Counted from the stretch's first letter, positions 24,683 to 37,544 are shown. The stretch: 64,000 nt of DNA from Symbiodinium kawagutii (GCA_009767595.1 VSDK01027744.1:103743-167742); one strand, 5' to 3'. The notes: generated by a model from the sequence alone, not told the origin. Numbers and translations: made by a program.

Positions 24683-24718
24683 CCATCCATCCATCCATCC
24701 ATCCATCCATCCATCCAT
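24683..24718. repeat. (ATCC)n microsatellite in the left arm
   Basis: Nine or so ATCC units; the complementary GGAT run appears in the right arm at about 27040-27062. Confidence 0.9.
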
Positions 24719-25317
24719 ACATCCTTACATCCTGACATCCATACACATCACATCCACATATACACATGCACATAGACATGCGCACATGCACGCATAGACG
24801 CATGCACGCACACACGAAACCCATACACGCGACGCAATCACACATACATACAAACAGAAATATAGTTTGTAATCTCAAATTGGCGTTTTACTAAACCTTT
24901 GTTTTCTTAATTTGTGACTTCTAGGACCTGAAAAGTGTTGTTAACTTTACTTTGCGACTTCAAATTGAGCTACTTGACTCAACTCTAGCACGTTAGTAAA
25001 GTTGTGTGGCTTTAAAGTTATTTTGTTCCTACTTTAATTCGTTGACACCAGGCAATCTGATTTAAACGTTGGTACCACTTAGTCTGATTTAACTATTTGT
25101 TTTTTAAGCTTAATTCGAGTAACAAGACCTGGGCTTTGATACACTTGAGTGGTAAGTGAATCAAAGCCTCATTGAAATGTATCGAGTCTACTTATTCAAA
25201 ATTTAGCTAGTCCAACTAACCTATTGACATGTAGTGTAGACTTTCAAGTTGCCTACTCTAATTTAAGTTTGTGATTTAGTTGCTACCATTGGTTTACAGT
25301 TGTGATTTTAAAAACAA

Positions 25318-26118
25318 NNNNNNNNNNNNNNNNNNNNNNNNNNNNNNNNNNNNNNNNNNNNNNNNNNNNNNNNNNNNNNNNNNNNNNNNNNNNNNNNNNN
25401 NNNNNNNNNNNNNNNNNNNNNNNNNNNNNNNNNNNNNNNNNNNNNNNNNNNNNNNNNNNNNNNNNNNNNNNNNNNNNNNNNNNNNNNNNNNNNNNNNNNN
25501 NNNNNNNNNNNNNNNNNNNNNNNNNNNNNNNNNNNNNNNNNNNNNNNNNNNNNNNNNNNNNNNNNNNNNNNNNNNNNNNNNNNNNNNNNNNNNNNNNNNN
25601 NNNNNNNNNNNNNNNNNNNNNNNNNNNNNNNNNNNNNNNNNNNNNNNNNNNNNNNNNNNNNNNNNNNNNNNNNNNNNNNNNNNNNNNNNNNNNNNNNNNN
25701 NNNNNNNNNNNNNNNNNNNNNNNNNNNNNNNNNNNNNNNNNNNNNNNNNNNNNNNNNNNNNNNNNNNNNNNNNNNNNNNNNNNNNNNNNNNNNNNNNNNN
25801 NNNNNNNNNNNNNNNNNNNNNNNNNNNNNNNNNNNNNNNNNNNNNNNNNNNNNNNNNNNNNNNNNNNNNNNNNNNNNNNNNNNNNNNNNNNNNNNNNNNN
25901 NNNNNNNNNNNNNNNNNNNNNNNNNNNNNNNNNNNNNNNNNNNNNNNNNNNNNNNNNNNNNNNNNNNNNNNNNNNNNNNNNNNNNNNNNNNNNNNNNNNN
26001 NNNNNNNNNNNNNNNNNNNNNNNNNNNNNNNNNNNNNNNNNNNNNNNNNNNNNNNNNNNNNNNNNNNNNNNNNNNNNNNNNNNNNNNNNNNNNNNNNNNN
26101 NNNNNNNNNNNNNNNNNN
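25318..26118. other. Assembly gap (N) in the core of the foldback element
   Basis: There are 801 unknown bases. The right edge opens directly into the 42-bp tandem array, so the gap very likely contains more repeat copies and the inner end of the left arm. Confidence 0.99.
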
Positions 26119-26270
26119 CTTAGAACAGTCCGGAGCGCTCCCGAATGATGTTCAATCAGGCTTAAAACAGTCCGGAGCGCTCCCGAATGATGTTCAATCA
26201 GGCTTAAAACAGCCCGGAGCGCTCCCGAATGATGTTCAACCAGGCTTAAAAAAACACTCCGGAGCGCTCC
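26119..26270. repeat. 42-bp tandem repeat
   Basis: Three and a half visible copies of a 42-bp unit that contains CAGTCCGGAGCGCTCCCGAA and ATGATGTTCAATCAGG. The centre GGAGCGCTCC is a perfect 10-base palindrome. The array continues into the gap. Frames stay open on both strands because 42 is a multiple of three; this is not taken as evidence for coding. Confidence 0.9.
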
Positions 26271-27539
26271 CAATGGTGACTTTAAACCAATTAGTAGAAA
26301 CTAAATTCACAGACGAAAGTCTAAATGTTGACAAGTAACTTAGATGAACTAGTACACCACTTGTGGTGTGACTAAAGTAGCATAAAGTAACAATAAATTT
26401 TAGCGGGTAAACAGAGGTAAGACATGTTAAGACAAAGTCTAGTTTGTAAGTAAGCTTTGAACAATTACAATTGTAATCCAATGGTAGCAACTAAATGACA
26501 AACTTAAATTAGAGCAGGCAACTTGAAAGTCTACATGTCAATAGGTCAGTTCGACTAGCTAAATTTTAAACAAGTGGACTCGATGCATTTCAATGAGGCT
26601 TTGATTTACTCACCACTCAAGTGTATCAAAGCCCAGGTCTTACTCGAATTAAGCTTAAAAACATATGATTAAATCAGACTAAGTGGTGCCAACGTTTAAA
26701 ACAGATTTAATGGTGTCAACTAACTTTATTGAAGTAGGAGCCACCTAATTTTAAAATCACATAACTTTACTACGGTGCTAGAGTTGAGTTAAGTAACTCA
26801 GTTTGAGAAGTCGCAAAGTAAAGTGAATAACACTGTTAAGAACAGAATTATTTTTGGTTTACTAAACCGGCAGTCTGCTATCACAAACTATATTTGTGTT
26901 TGTGTGTATGTGTGTATGTGTCGCGTGTATGGGTTTCGTGTATGCGTGCCTGCGTGCATGCGTCTATGCGTGCATGTGTGTATGTGTATGTATACGTCTA
27001 TATGTGTATGGATGTCAGGATGTAAGGATGTATGGATGGATGTATGAATGGATGGATGGATGACCGCAAGTCACAAAATAACACTCCACTGCACTGGTTT
27101 GACTTCCTTAAGTACAAGTCAAAATGGTTTGAATATGTTCTAAAACATGTGAATGACAAAAATCCAAGACATTAGATTTGATTTTTTGACTTCCTCAAGT
27201 TCCTCAAGTACACCCCAGTTAGGCTGACAAAAAAAATCAGAGTGATTATTTGACTATCTTAAATGCACCCCAGATATGTTGTGAACAATTTGTTGCACCT
27301 GATTTGCTGGACATGTCGTGACCACACATGTAACTCATGTCATTTCACACCATGTGATGTCACCATCGGCTGCTTCAACACCTCCCTTGGAACCAGTGGG
27401 TTAGCACATCTCATCAGTGCAATGTCTCCTGTTGATGCAATGCTATCAGCTTGAGCCTACAACGGCCATCGTGGAAGCTTGCAAAGCCATCATGCTGGTG
27501 GCATCTGGTCACAACAACCCACCAATGACTCATCGACAA

Positions 27540-30330
27540 CCCATCAATCAGCGACATCCAAAGATGGCGATGTCAGCCATCCCAGGGTCTCCATGGCTGG
27601 GGTGGTACCTCCTCGTCCTTGGAGGCTGTTGCTATCGCCCGGGAGCCAGCCTCAGCCCAGGCAACGTGACCCTCGAATTCTGCAGCCAGGTCTAGGCTCC
27701 GCACGTGCGGCGACCACGCCCTTCGTTTGGGCTGGCTTGGCACGGCCAGGCCGGGTAGGCCTGGCAACGCAAAAACTCACAGCTGCTGATGGATTGAGAT
27801 GAAGAGAATGCTGATTGCATGGTGCATGATATGCATGATGTGCATGATGTATGAAGATAATGAAAACATATGAAAACGTTCAACTATGGGATTTCTATCG
27901 CATTTCATATGATTTCATGGCCACCAAATCAACGGCCAGGCCCAAGCCCTGCCTGCTGGCCGTATCATCCCCGCTGGGAGCGGAAAGCCGGGCCGCAGCT
28001 GCAGCGCAGGCTGCGGGAAGCCCGGTCGCACCATGCCAGCGACCATCGCCGGGTTGGGGAAGGACTGGCCAGCGCTGTAGGAAGGCCGTCCCAGTGACCC
28101 AACTAGCAACCATAGCGGGGTGAAAACCATGGTGTTTCAAGCACTTTGGGTGAAAAACCTTGGGCACCTTCAAGTCTTTCCAACAAAATCACCGGAACGT
28201 CCATGCTAAAACTCAATGGGCTTGACCCGGAGCTTAGAACGAAGTTGGGCCGCATGAGACTGTAACAAGTACTGCACCAGGATGTCAGGATGTGGCTAGG
28301 GCAGCCCACCAGGCTGCAAGAAACCAAGTGATCCTTCAAGTCCTGGGTGCTCCTTCGACGCTCCCCCCGGTGGCACCGCCGGCATGTGCTGGTTGGGGTT
28401 CACCGGTGGCGGTGGCATGCCGACTCCCGCTGGGGCGGGTCGCAGGTTTCTAGCCTGCAAAAGGACAAGGCATTTGGGACTCGACCCCTGGTGAAGTGCC
28501 ACTGACCGCTACTCGGAATGACCCTCTCAGCCTAAAAAAGTTAGGCGATCCTAGTGACAGATGGAAATCTCAATGCACGCGGAAGAACCTGCGGCTTGCC
28601 ATCAGGTGCTCGAAAGAGTTCGAAGCTCATGGTGGTCCCTGCCAGGTCTGATGTCCTCGTAGCTGCTTTGCTAAGTGTTTCGAGGCTCAGGGAAAAAAGA
28701 CTGAACAAAAACGTTGGAGGGTTCTTGCGGCATGTTGAGAACTTTTGGTGCTCCTGTGGATCATCATGTCTCCTTTTATCCAAGCCACATAGTGCCAAGA
28801 TCAAAAACAGTGGTGGAAAAGTTGGCTTTGTGCTCATGCATCCTAACATGGGCGGCCTGTGGTATGCAGGATAACTGACATTATATGAATGTACGTAAGC
28901 TGGGAGGGTTCATAATGAAGTGTTATATTGCATTCTATCTTTCCCCCCTGGACCTGAAAATCTTAGGGTTGGCCAGTGACAAGTGTCCTGTATTCCGCGG
29001 CCACGGTTTCCTTTGCAAACCAGATGTCCTGCAGGGAGCAACCAGCTACCGGCTATCACAGCAGTACGCCCAAGAAGGACCCACCATCATCGGGGTATAT
29101 AAGCACTCCCATATAGAAGCCATAGCAATGATCCCCAAAACGGCGGGGGAGCGTCGCAATGTGCACCAATTGGGTGGCGCCAAGAGGCCTGTGTGCATCT
29201 GGGACCAGCACTCAGCACTGGTCCCAAAACCTTTCGGATCTCGAGGGATCTGACGTATCTGTTACGCCCTCTGGGCCCCTCCCAACCGATTCCTGCGAAA
29301 TGTCAGGATGGATCATGAACCTTGCACAGGGACGGAGGGTGGCATACAGCTACTTACTCCGACAGGTGTGCCACTTGGTTCAGTCACTTGTTCATAGCCA
29401 TCCTCTGGAGCTGGGGGAACTCCCATCCAAGAATGGATCATGGATGCACCCAATCATTCCGATACTCCCAAAATCTCCTACAACATCTCCCCCAACATCT
29501 CCCAACCATTCGAACAAAAGTATCAACTCTATGACTTTCAACAGGGCAAGGATGGGTAAAGATGGGCAAAGGCTCCAAAACTTCATGGTACAACATCCAT
29601 GGACCCTTTTTTTCCGAGTGCCCCTGCCCAAAGCCCTTGACGGCGCTGTAGCTCTTTACAGTGCCAATCAGCGCACTCCTTGGAGGACCCCCACCACCGC
29701 AAATGTCCATGGTTAATGGTCAATTTCTGGTTCATAATGGTTCATAGTGATAAACCCGTGCTAGATAGGTTGATAAGTATGGTTAACAATGTCTATGTAC
29801 CAGGAGTTCCCTCACCAAATGGTAAGCTAATCATTGGAATGGCTAAACAGATCACCAAGCAGCAATGATCATTATAGATCATGAACCATTAAAAATCATA
29901 AAGGGTGCACCATTATTAACCATAATAGCCAGCCATTACCCCTGGCTCCAAATGGCCCCCTTCCAACCACCAGCCAGCTTAGCCACTCCAAGTTTTTTCG
30001 TCAATCAGCCAGATTAACATCGGACTTGCATGGCAGTGTTGAAAAGACAAATCCAGCATCATCCAGCAACCATTCAGCAACCAGTGATGTCCACGGTCAA
30101 CCAATAGATCCATCAACCATAAGCCACCATCAAGCGCCATAACCACCATCAAGCGCCATAACCACCATCACCACCATCAACCATCATGGTGCAACTTCTG
30201 GTCATGTCGATCTCCATGCTTTGAGCCGCTGGCGTTGAGCCACAGCCCATCCCAGCTCCAAGACCACCTCCAAATCCACCTCCAAGGTACTGAACCATGG
30301 GGAGGTGGGGCCCCGTTCCGGTCCACTGAG
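27540..30330 (-). CDS. Cold-shock-domain protein with Pro/Met/Gly-rich flanks
   Basis: A nucleic-acid-binding cold-shock domain is built from consecutive exons that join in phase: 29628-29678 (SALIGTVKSYSAVKGFG), 29293-29320 (FMIHPDISQ, only 28 nt), 28974-29028 (DIWFAKETVAAEYRTLVT), 28589-28647 (LAGTTMSFELFRAPDGKPQ) and 28360-28454 (ARNLRPAPAGVGMPPPPVN). The joined domain has RNP1 (KGFGF) and RNP2-like (DIWFAK) motifs. Inferred donors are GC, GA, GC, GT and GT. A Pro/Met-rich tail continues at about 27955-28074 (GMVRPGFPQPALQLRPG), and a possible last exon lies at about 27540-27700. Upstream, an exon at about 30213-30330 encodes YLGGGFGGGLGAGMGCG and joins exon 29678 in phase through a GA donor. 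The first Met was not found; exons further upstream are listed separately. Confidence 0.75.
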
Positions 30331-30429
30331 TCCAACATTCTGCTGAGATTGGTCAACGAACAAATCTGCCCCCTGAAACCTGCGGAACTGGGGATCTTCT
30401 CAACGTGTCAACCTGGGAATCTGCGTAAT

Positions 30430-30860
30430 CCGATGTTGCATCGCAGCATGTGCCTCCTCCTCCTCCTCCTCCCTTGCCCCAAGCAGCCCACATGGCTGCA
30501 GCTGCAGCACCTGCAAATCAATTTTTGCCACAAAAAATGGTCCAACCCAAGCTGTCTCCTAAGCGAGTTTTTGCCGTGGCGAGCCAATCATCATGGGTAA
30601 ACCACTGCTCAAAGCTACCACCAAATCTGGCTTGCGGTCTGCTGAGCCCCTGGCAGGGAGAGTCTTCCCATCCCCAATCACCTGCCAACAGGATCTGCCA
30701 TCTTTGCTGCCAGCGAAAATTCTTCGGTGCATCTCTCGGTTCATCATTTTCACCTCATCACGGCCGCCATACCTCATCTGTTCATGTCATATCACTAGCC
30801 GAAGGCTTTGTGGAGCCTCAGAAGTATGGTGTTCACACCGTCTCGCAGTAACATAGCATC
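30430..30860. other. Protein-like frames on both strands, unresolved
   Basis: On the plus strand, 30450-30600 reads PPPPPPPLPQAAHMAAAAAP and then QFLPQKMVQPK. On the minus strand, about 30600-30720 reads DGRSCWQVIGDGKTLPARG. Either could be an exon. All securely assigned neighbours are on the minus strand, which favours the minus reading, but the Pro/Ala composition on the plus strand is striking. No function is assigned. Confidence 0.25.
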
Positions 30861-31296
30861 CGAGTACATCCTTGAAATGGCTCGTCGTTTTGGCCGCTGA
30901 CAATGCTGCAACTTGGGATTACAACATAGACCGGTGACAAACGTCCCAAACCGATCTCCAATACAAGTGCTACGATAAAGGACGTTGAAAGGCTCTTGCA
31001 ACAGCCCCGAAACTGAAACAGAAACTGACCTGGAGTCCTTGTATGGGCTTGTGTCAGTTCATTTCATGCTCCTCCGCTCACTCCACCCCGTACTCCTTCA
31101 CATCCCAAAACCCAACAGACTGTTTAAGTCGGGTTGTTCACCATGACAATTGCCCACCGTTGGTCATGACTAAGCATCCTCACTGACTGTTCATTAACCT
31201 TCATTATCCTTACTGACTATTCTTAAGCATCATCAGTCACCACTTTAAGCCTCCTCACTGACCATTCTCAACCACCATGTACCAGTCATTTTTCGC

Positions 31297-34200
31297 AACC
31301 CCCCCGCTGGCCACCCCATTGCTGCAGCCCCGCAACGCCTCCTCCCCAGCCCCCATCACCGCCTGTTACAGGAACTGGAAGGATGATCAATGATGAACTG
31401 ATGGGAAAACCTCCAGGAAATGATGCTCAAAGATGGATTTTCTCCAACAACCATTGGATGGTTCAAGAATTCATCACTGATGATGAATAGTTGCGTTGTT
31501 GTTCATCATGATGAACATTGATGAATGACTATATCATGCTTAGGATCATGTTCATTGGATGGTTGCAGAATTCAAAGTTCGACCTGAAATGATGGGAAAA
31601 TCGACCTGGGAAACCCCGCTCATAGCTGGGTGGTTACAACAAGGGATTCCAGTAGATTTTTGCATCAATTGCTAATTCATGAATTGATCTTAACGACTAT
31701 CATCATCTACTTACTAAAAATGAAGAAGTAATTCATACTGATTCAATTCAATATCTAGGCAAATCATTGGTTTATCGTAATCAAGACTTCATTCATCTAC
31801 TGTTTCGCTACCATCTCAAGAATCAAGCAGTTTTTCCACAGCGACATGCAGCTCAAAGCAGCCACATGTCTGTAGCAATCTAAGAAAGGTGAGGATGTGT
31901 TTGTGCTATTCGCAATTCTTATTTCATTTTTGGGGTTAGTACTTTCCACACTTCCCTACCTTCTGCTGCTGGCTGAGAGAGACAGAACATACTGGGGATA
32001 ATGATTGTTTTGTGGTGAAGTGTGCAGAGTCCAAAGAAGCAACAATCATTCTTAAGAGTTCTCCAATCATCGCACAAAAAAATCGAATGTAAACAATCAA
32101 AAATGATAGACGCAGTGATAACTGATATGGTCTCTCAAAATAGGGGACCCAAAAAATATTTGGCTTTTGGCTACTGTACCCTAAATGGTTGATAATGGAT
32201 GATTCAGGGGTAACCCTATTTTGAGAAACAGCCCTTAAGGGGCTCAATCGAACAATGCCTCATTGTAGGCTATGAAGCCGGAAGATCGCGGGGATACAGG
32301 TCAGTTGTCCTTTGACATCCAAGGTCCTATCCTCCGTCTGTCTGAATCCCATCGCTGAATAATTCAAACTCATTGTTCTTGATTGATCTATCACTCAACA
32401 TCTATCCACTGTTGATAGAATAATATATGTATAATGAGTCATGATCTATCATGATTTCAAATCTATACTCAATGAGATAAAATCCTTATTCATAGGACTT
32501 CATCAAGGTCAATCTGGACGCCACCTGCGCCACTGGCTCTGAGCATCCACACCGCCCCAGCCGGGACCCCAGGAACTCCTAAGTGCATCAACCATGTAAC
32601 CAGTGCTTGACCATGCCATGTGCAGCAATAACTGGCCACTAGATTTCAGAGTTCCCTTGGTCTTCAAGGGCTACCAGGACAGCCAAAAATCGCTGCCATT
32701 ATGGCACGAAGTCATCAGCTGAAAGGTGCTTACTCTCTCTCTCTCTCTCTCGCTTTCTCTTGCTGGGCGGGCCTGAAAGATACTAACTGTTACTAGCTTA
32801 GCCTGGTATGGTCACACCATTTGTCACCAATCATGCCAGCCACGGGGTACTGATTGGTTGTAATCGATGGTTAAGAGCCCGTGGTATGTTTATGCATCTC
32901 ATGGACAACCAGCTGTGGGTTATGACCATGGCTTAACCGCACCAAGAATCAGCCATGGGCCACGTGCCGGTTGTGTCAGCATCATCATTTCTGGTGCAAC
33001 TGCCGATGTCTAAACCTAACACCGTGGCTTTTGTTTGTTTGGATGAAGCGGTCCATGGATCATACCAAAAGGTGACACCGCCAACCAGACCCCTTACATC
33101 TCCATCTCGGCGTTTTGCGTAGATAATTAGCTTCAGACCATCTTGTTGCAGCAGACACCACCATCCAGTAATGCAACAAATGCGTTTGCGCAAGCATGAA
33201 TGCATCAATCACCAATCATCCCGTGAGTATGACTCAAACAAATCAATTTGACGATCAATCTACCAAACTCAGGTGACTCAGAACAAACTAATCCAACAGC
33301 CAAACTAATCCATTCCCGGAAAAGCCTGGTTCAGAACAGTGACTCAGTGGTGACACCGAGCAATGACCGATGTCAGGTCGCCCAACACCCCATGCCAGCG
33401 CTCGCCGGGGCCCAACTGCTGTTGCGGAGACCATTGGGTACCGTGATGTGCTGGCACATGTTGCCTTGGCAGCCCGAAATGCCATGGTTGAAAAATGAAA
33501 TGACAAGTGGCTAGAACAAATATATAATGGCTTTAGAATGGTTAATTAGCATCTAAGTATACAACAAATGTTTATCTCTGGCAAGCACAATGGTTTTCAC
33601 AAGTGTCTAGAACAAAAAGCTTGTTGCTTAGAATCACGAAAGTCCAATAAGATCCAACAAGTAGATTATTTAGCAGCAAATGCAACGATCAATGAACTTT
33701 GTTGGTATTGGTGCTTTTGGGGCAATACATTAGATACTTGGCTGTAGCAGCTGTGTACGCCCGAGTGTTCAAGGCAAGCGCAGGCATTATCATACCAAGC
33801 ACTTGCAGGCCTGCACTGGTGAAGCTGCTGTTAGAATCGTGCGCATTTTGCTTCAAGTTCATGAAACGAGCCACCGATATGACATCATGATTCCTGCTTG
33901 GTCTGATCTTGCCTCTTGCACACATGCATTTCATGCATGCATGACTCTACATGCAACATACAAAACATGTGAATATCCGCATGCATCTGCCTGTATGCGC
34001 AGTTAGCGCGCTGGAGAGGATGCAAAGAAAAAAAGAAAGAAACATTTAGCGAAAGAGCCAGCTGGAAAAGGAAAATAGCAGGACTTTTCAACTGCACGGT
34101 GACCTTGCTGAGCACCCTACGGTCTGATGGGAGGTGTGTTAGTGAAACCTGCCCGTGGATGAACATCCCAGGTTTCCCGGTAAAGAATTGCAATTTGAGT

Positions 34201-35237
34201 TGGTGGCATCATTAGCCAAATAAAACATCACACAAACGTTCAACAAAGAAATTCAAGAAATAAGCCTTTCTGCGATGGCCCATGCACGAATCGATTCTAA
34301 GAACTCACAGATCACCAGGCGCTACCAGGTCACTTCAGCTTGGAAAGCCATGGCCACGGCACCACGCCTAACCGCGGCGGCACGGCCGCTGAGGAGGTGC
34401 TGGGCGACGCCGAGGGTGGCACCACACGGGGCACGGGCGCCGCATCGGGCGTCGGCGTGTCAGAGAACCTCGGGACACCACCAGGTGGCACCACCCGCGG
34501 CATTCCATGGGCACCCAGGGATCATGTCAACCCAGGGATCTACACCGCCTGCAAACCAGGTTGAGCTTAGTCTTTGGTAAGTTGACGTGCCTGATTTGAA
34601 CGGTGTTGATTCGATAAACTGCAACTGCAACAGTCAGCATGCAAGTGCACATGGACGAGAAACTGATGACAGAATATGCTGGTCGTTTCAAGCGATATGA
34701 ACGAATATGTATCCAAAGTGTCCCACCTTCATCCAATTGGTTTCTCGATTGGTTTCCCTTGCTCAAGGCATCATGGTCCGTTCATCTCTCCCCGTTGGTT
34801 TTTCCATGGAGTTCATCCCCTACAATTCAAAAAATGATGATGTACAAGTAGATGATTCTCCGGTTTTTCCATGGATTTCCATGCTTCATCCTATGATTTT
34901 CCACCCACCCAAGCCACAAGGTGTGCCATGGTGTGCCTTGCCGTTCCCATGGGCCTTGGGCCATCCCAGGGATGGACTCTCGGCTGGGTCGCCCGAGCGT
35001 AAACCGCCGAGGCCTCGATGGTTCCGCAGAACCCTCGGCCATCGCGCGGCGGCGGAAGCGCCTCGCAGCACGGAACGCATCCACGGATGCGTAGAAAATC
35101 GTGGAAATGGTTGATGATCAATGGTTTAACGATGGATTTACCATGGTTTGCGATGGTTTAACGATGGTTTAACAATGGTTTGATAATGTTTTAATAATGG
35201 CTAGCTCATGGTTCAACAATGGCGGATCGCTGATGGA

Positions 35238-35275
<38 letters not shown>

Positions 35276-35620
35276 TTAAATATATAAATAGAGATGTGTG
35301 TGTGTGTATGTATGTAGACACACATATGCACATACATATATAGATATATATATATAATATATATTTTTTTAAATGTGGATATAGATATATTAAAATACGA
35401 CATGGTTCAAGTGATATGCAGTCAGGATTCCCCCACCTTTTTAATGGCCAATGAGCACCGATATTCTGACATATTCTGACATGGCTTCAGGTATCCATGA
35501 GGAACGGCAATGACAAGCTCGTCCGCACCATGATATGCTGGATGGATAGGCCGTGCAGAGCAAGTAAGCCGGCGGCTTGACACTGGAAGAAATATTGCCA
35601 CTCTCTTCGAAAGATGGGAG
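31297..35620 (-). CDS. Candidate upstream exons, possibly of the second cold-shock gene
   Basis: These are separate minus-strand segments with protein-like frames: 35450-35620 (HPAYHGADELVIAVPHGYLK), 34910-35085 (MAEGSAEPSRPRRFTLGRPS), 34330-34520 (VPRFSDTPTPDAAPVPRVVP, Pro/Ser/Ala-rich), 32990-33150 (AKRRDGDVRGLVGGVTFWYD, then TASSKQTKATVLGL), about 32505-32580 (VPGVPAGAVWMLRASGAGG) and 31297-31366 (MGAGEEALRGCSNGVASGG). The 33-kb exon resembles the C-terminal strands of a cold-shock domain, and the Pro-rich one resembles the linkers of the two recognised genes. Whether they form one gene with the 27.5-30.3 kb exons or a third cold-shock gene is open. Splice borders were not settled. Confidence 0.3.
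31380..32490. other. No gene seen; intron or intergenic
   Basis: AT-rich sequence with scattered ATGATGAAC and TTGATGGTT words. No convincing frame was seen on either strand. Confidence 0.5.
32733..32762. repeat. (CT)n microsatellite
   Basis: A pure CT run of about 18 bases with a degenerate tail. Confidence 0.85.
35110..35420. repeat. ATGGTTTAACG tract followed by (AT)n and (TG)n runs
   Basis: 35110-35215 repeats the words ACGATGGTTTAAC and CATGGTT. 35241-35270 is a TA dinucleotide run, and 35280-35370 mixes TGTG and TATA runs. No coding signal was seen. Confidence 0.8.
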
Positions 35621-36058
35621 CCTAAGAGTAGAACACTGGATGCAGCCTTGACTTGCAAGGCCCGGGCCCCCTACAACCAGTAGCAAGCCTTGCCCTGAGG
35701 TCAAGGACAGCTAATCAAGCCAGAGTGAGTTCGTTTTCAGCTGTCTGTATGTTTTCAGCTGTCTAAAATCATGCATTTGCACGTGTGGATGTTGTACCTA
35801 CAAGTAACATAGGTATACAAGAGTGCGCATGCGACAATGCGTGTGTGTGCGTGAGTGTGTCTTTATATCTACAGTATCCATCCTACGTGTCTACCTGCAC
35901 CTACCCGCCTGCCGACAGGCAGTCTGCCCATCTACCCACGTACCTATCTCTACGTCTGTCTATCCTCCTGCCTACCTTCCACTACCTTCCTCCCTCCCTC
36001 CCTCCCTCCACATCCATCTATAATATCTCTGTCTACCTACCTTCCTAGCCAGGTACGT

Positions 36059-36150
36059 ATCCATCCATCCATCCATCCATCCATCCATCCATCCATCCAT
36101 CCATCCATCCATCCATCCATCCATCCATCCATCCATCCATCCATCCATCT
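36059..36150. repeat. (ATCC)n microsatellite
   Basis: More than 20 nearly perfect ATCC units, preceded by CCTACC/CTCCCTCC sequence from about 35880. Confidence 0.95.
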
Positions 36151-37544
36151 CACTGCGTTGAACTACGAACTGCACATCCCAGGCCTCAAGGGCACCCCAG
36201 CTCCCCTCCACCAACACTCGAGCCAAGAGTTTGACAGGAGGACCTTGTTCTGCTGGGTTCAATCATCAGTGGGCAATGGTCCATGATCCCGGTTGGCAAC
36301 GGTATTTTAAAAAAAGTCACACTATTGGTCGGCAAGGGGCTCATGGATGGTCATTGCTAGTAAGCTCAATAATACGTAGCCAACCACGACAGTTTGTCAG
36401 ACATACCAACTATCCCTGGCCATCAGCAGGGTTGCGGCCAGCAGGCATACGGCTCAAATGAGATCTCCTTGCTTAGAACCATGCCATGCAAACCATTCAG
36501 GTGTTCAATTGCCACTTTTGAAAGTTCACGCTTAATACTGTTTGCTTGTGACTAGAAATGGTGATGATGGTGATCTTAGTCAGCCAATAATGGGAAAACG
36601 AACGGATCATGGGATAGCGATTCCTCCCAGCAACAAGAATGGTTGGCAAACAATCACACGGGTATCAACGGCTTTGAACTGTCATTCATCTTCAAAAATA
36701 CTAGCCATCCCAGAAAAGGAAAGGTCTGTCTTTGCATGAGTCATTCATGGTTGTTAGTCACTCCTCGCATCATTCGTCATTGTACTTGGTCGTTGGTCAG
36801 TCATGATTCACTGCTTGGTGGTTTCAACCTCTATGGAAAAATCTTTTACCAACCATCCCAAATACTAGGAAACAAAGTAAAAATAAAACCAAGAAGTATT
36901 GATCGATCGTCGTTTTTTGCTTCATAGCCGTGGGATGGAGTAGCAGGGTGACCCACAGCCATACACCAGTGGTAAAATGCCTGGCTAGTGAGGCGCAGTC
37001 ATTGTCGATGATGGTTTTCGCATCTTTACGCATTCTTACGCGTCACCATGGTCAATCCTGGTTCAGTTTAGTGTTCATGCGACAGCGTTTTTGCAACTTT
37101 CGTGGGGGATTCCTCTGTGAAAATACGCCGCCATGGGACGTTACAACTGGTTTTTGCCTCTCGGCTGCATCCATTCTTCCGGCAGTGCTCAGCTCCCAAC
37201 CGTGCAGCTGTGCATTTTTTTCGCCCATTCTTGCGAAGAGTTTTGTGACCGGTCTGTTGCCACAAGCCCTCGACCAGCTCCAGGACTGGCAGCAGTCCTC
37301 CTGGGGACTGCCCTCACTGCCCACAGGATCACCGAAAAGGTCATCAGTCATCATTGCTAAGGATCTTGTTTTGCCGGCTGGATGACCCCCTGTGGTGAAT
37401 AGCCAAAGGGGGTCATGAGTCTTGATAATGGCTCACATCAATGCTGAAGCGCGCTTTAACTTTAACACATTGTCAGAAGGAGATGTGTGCATTACTTCAC
37501 TGGATGCAAGCTCATAAACAGCTGATCCATGCCAATTTGTATGG

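Larger units (their letters stand above)
24467..27278. mobile_element. Foldback-like element with long terminal inverted repeats
   Basis: The left arm (24467 to at least 25310) and right arm (about 26400-27278) are inverted copies of each other. Outer ends are CATATCTGGGGTGCATTTAA on the left and its complement at the right end. The match runs through a TGACTTCCTCAAG block, a GGAT microsatellite, an ACACTTGAGTGGTAAGTGAA-like block and a TTGCTACCATTGG block. The centre holds a 42-bp tandem array and an 801-base gap. Scattered mismatches and small indels show the arms are not an assembly mirror. A short inverted match (ATCAGGTGC and GCACCTGAT) occurs just outside both ends, so the true ends may be near 24435 and 27303. 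No clear target-site duplication or transposase was seen, though a coding core could hide in the gap. Confidence 0.7.

Noticed and set aside
25280-26338. Long frames over the 25.3-26.1 kb gap
   Set aside because: Most of the frame is N, and the remainder is the 42-bp tandem repeat, whose length is a multiple of three.
37200-37340. Second kinase gene (a VLELVEG fragment like subdomain V)
   Set aside because: It is the duplicated edge of the pseudokinase subdomain V exon in the compact copy; no other kinase motif follows.
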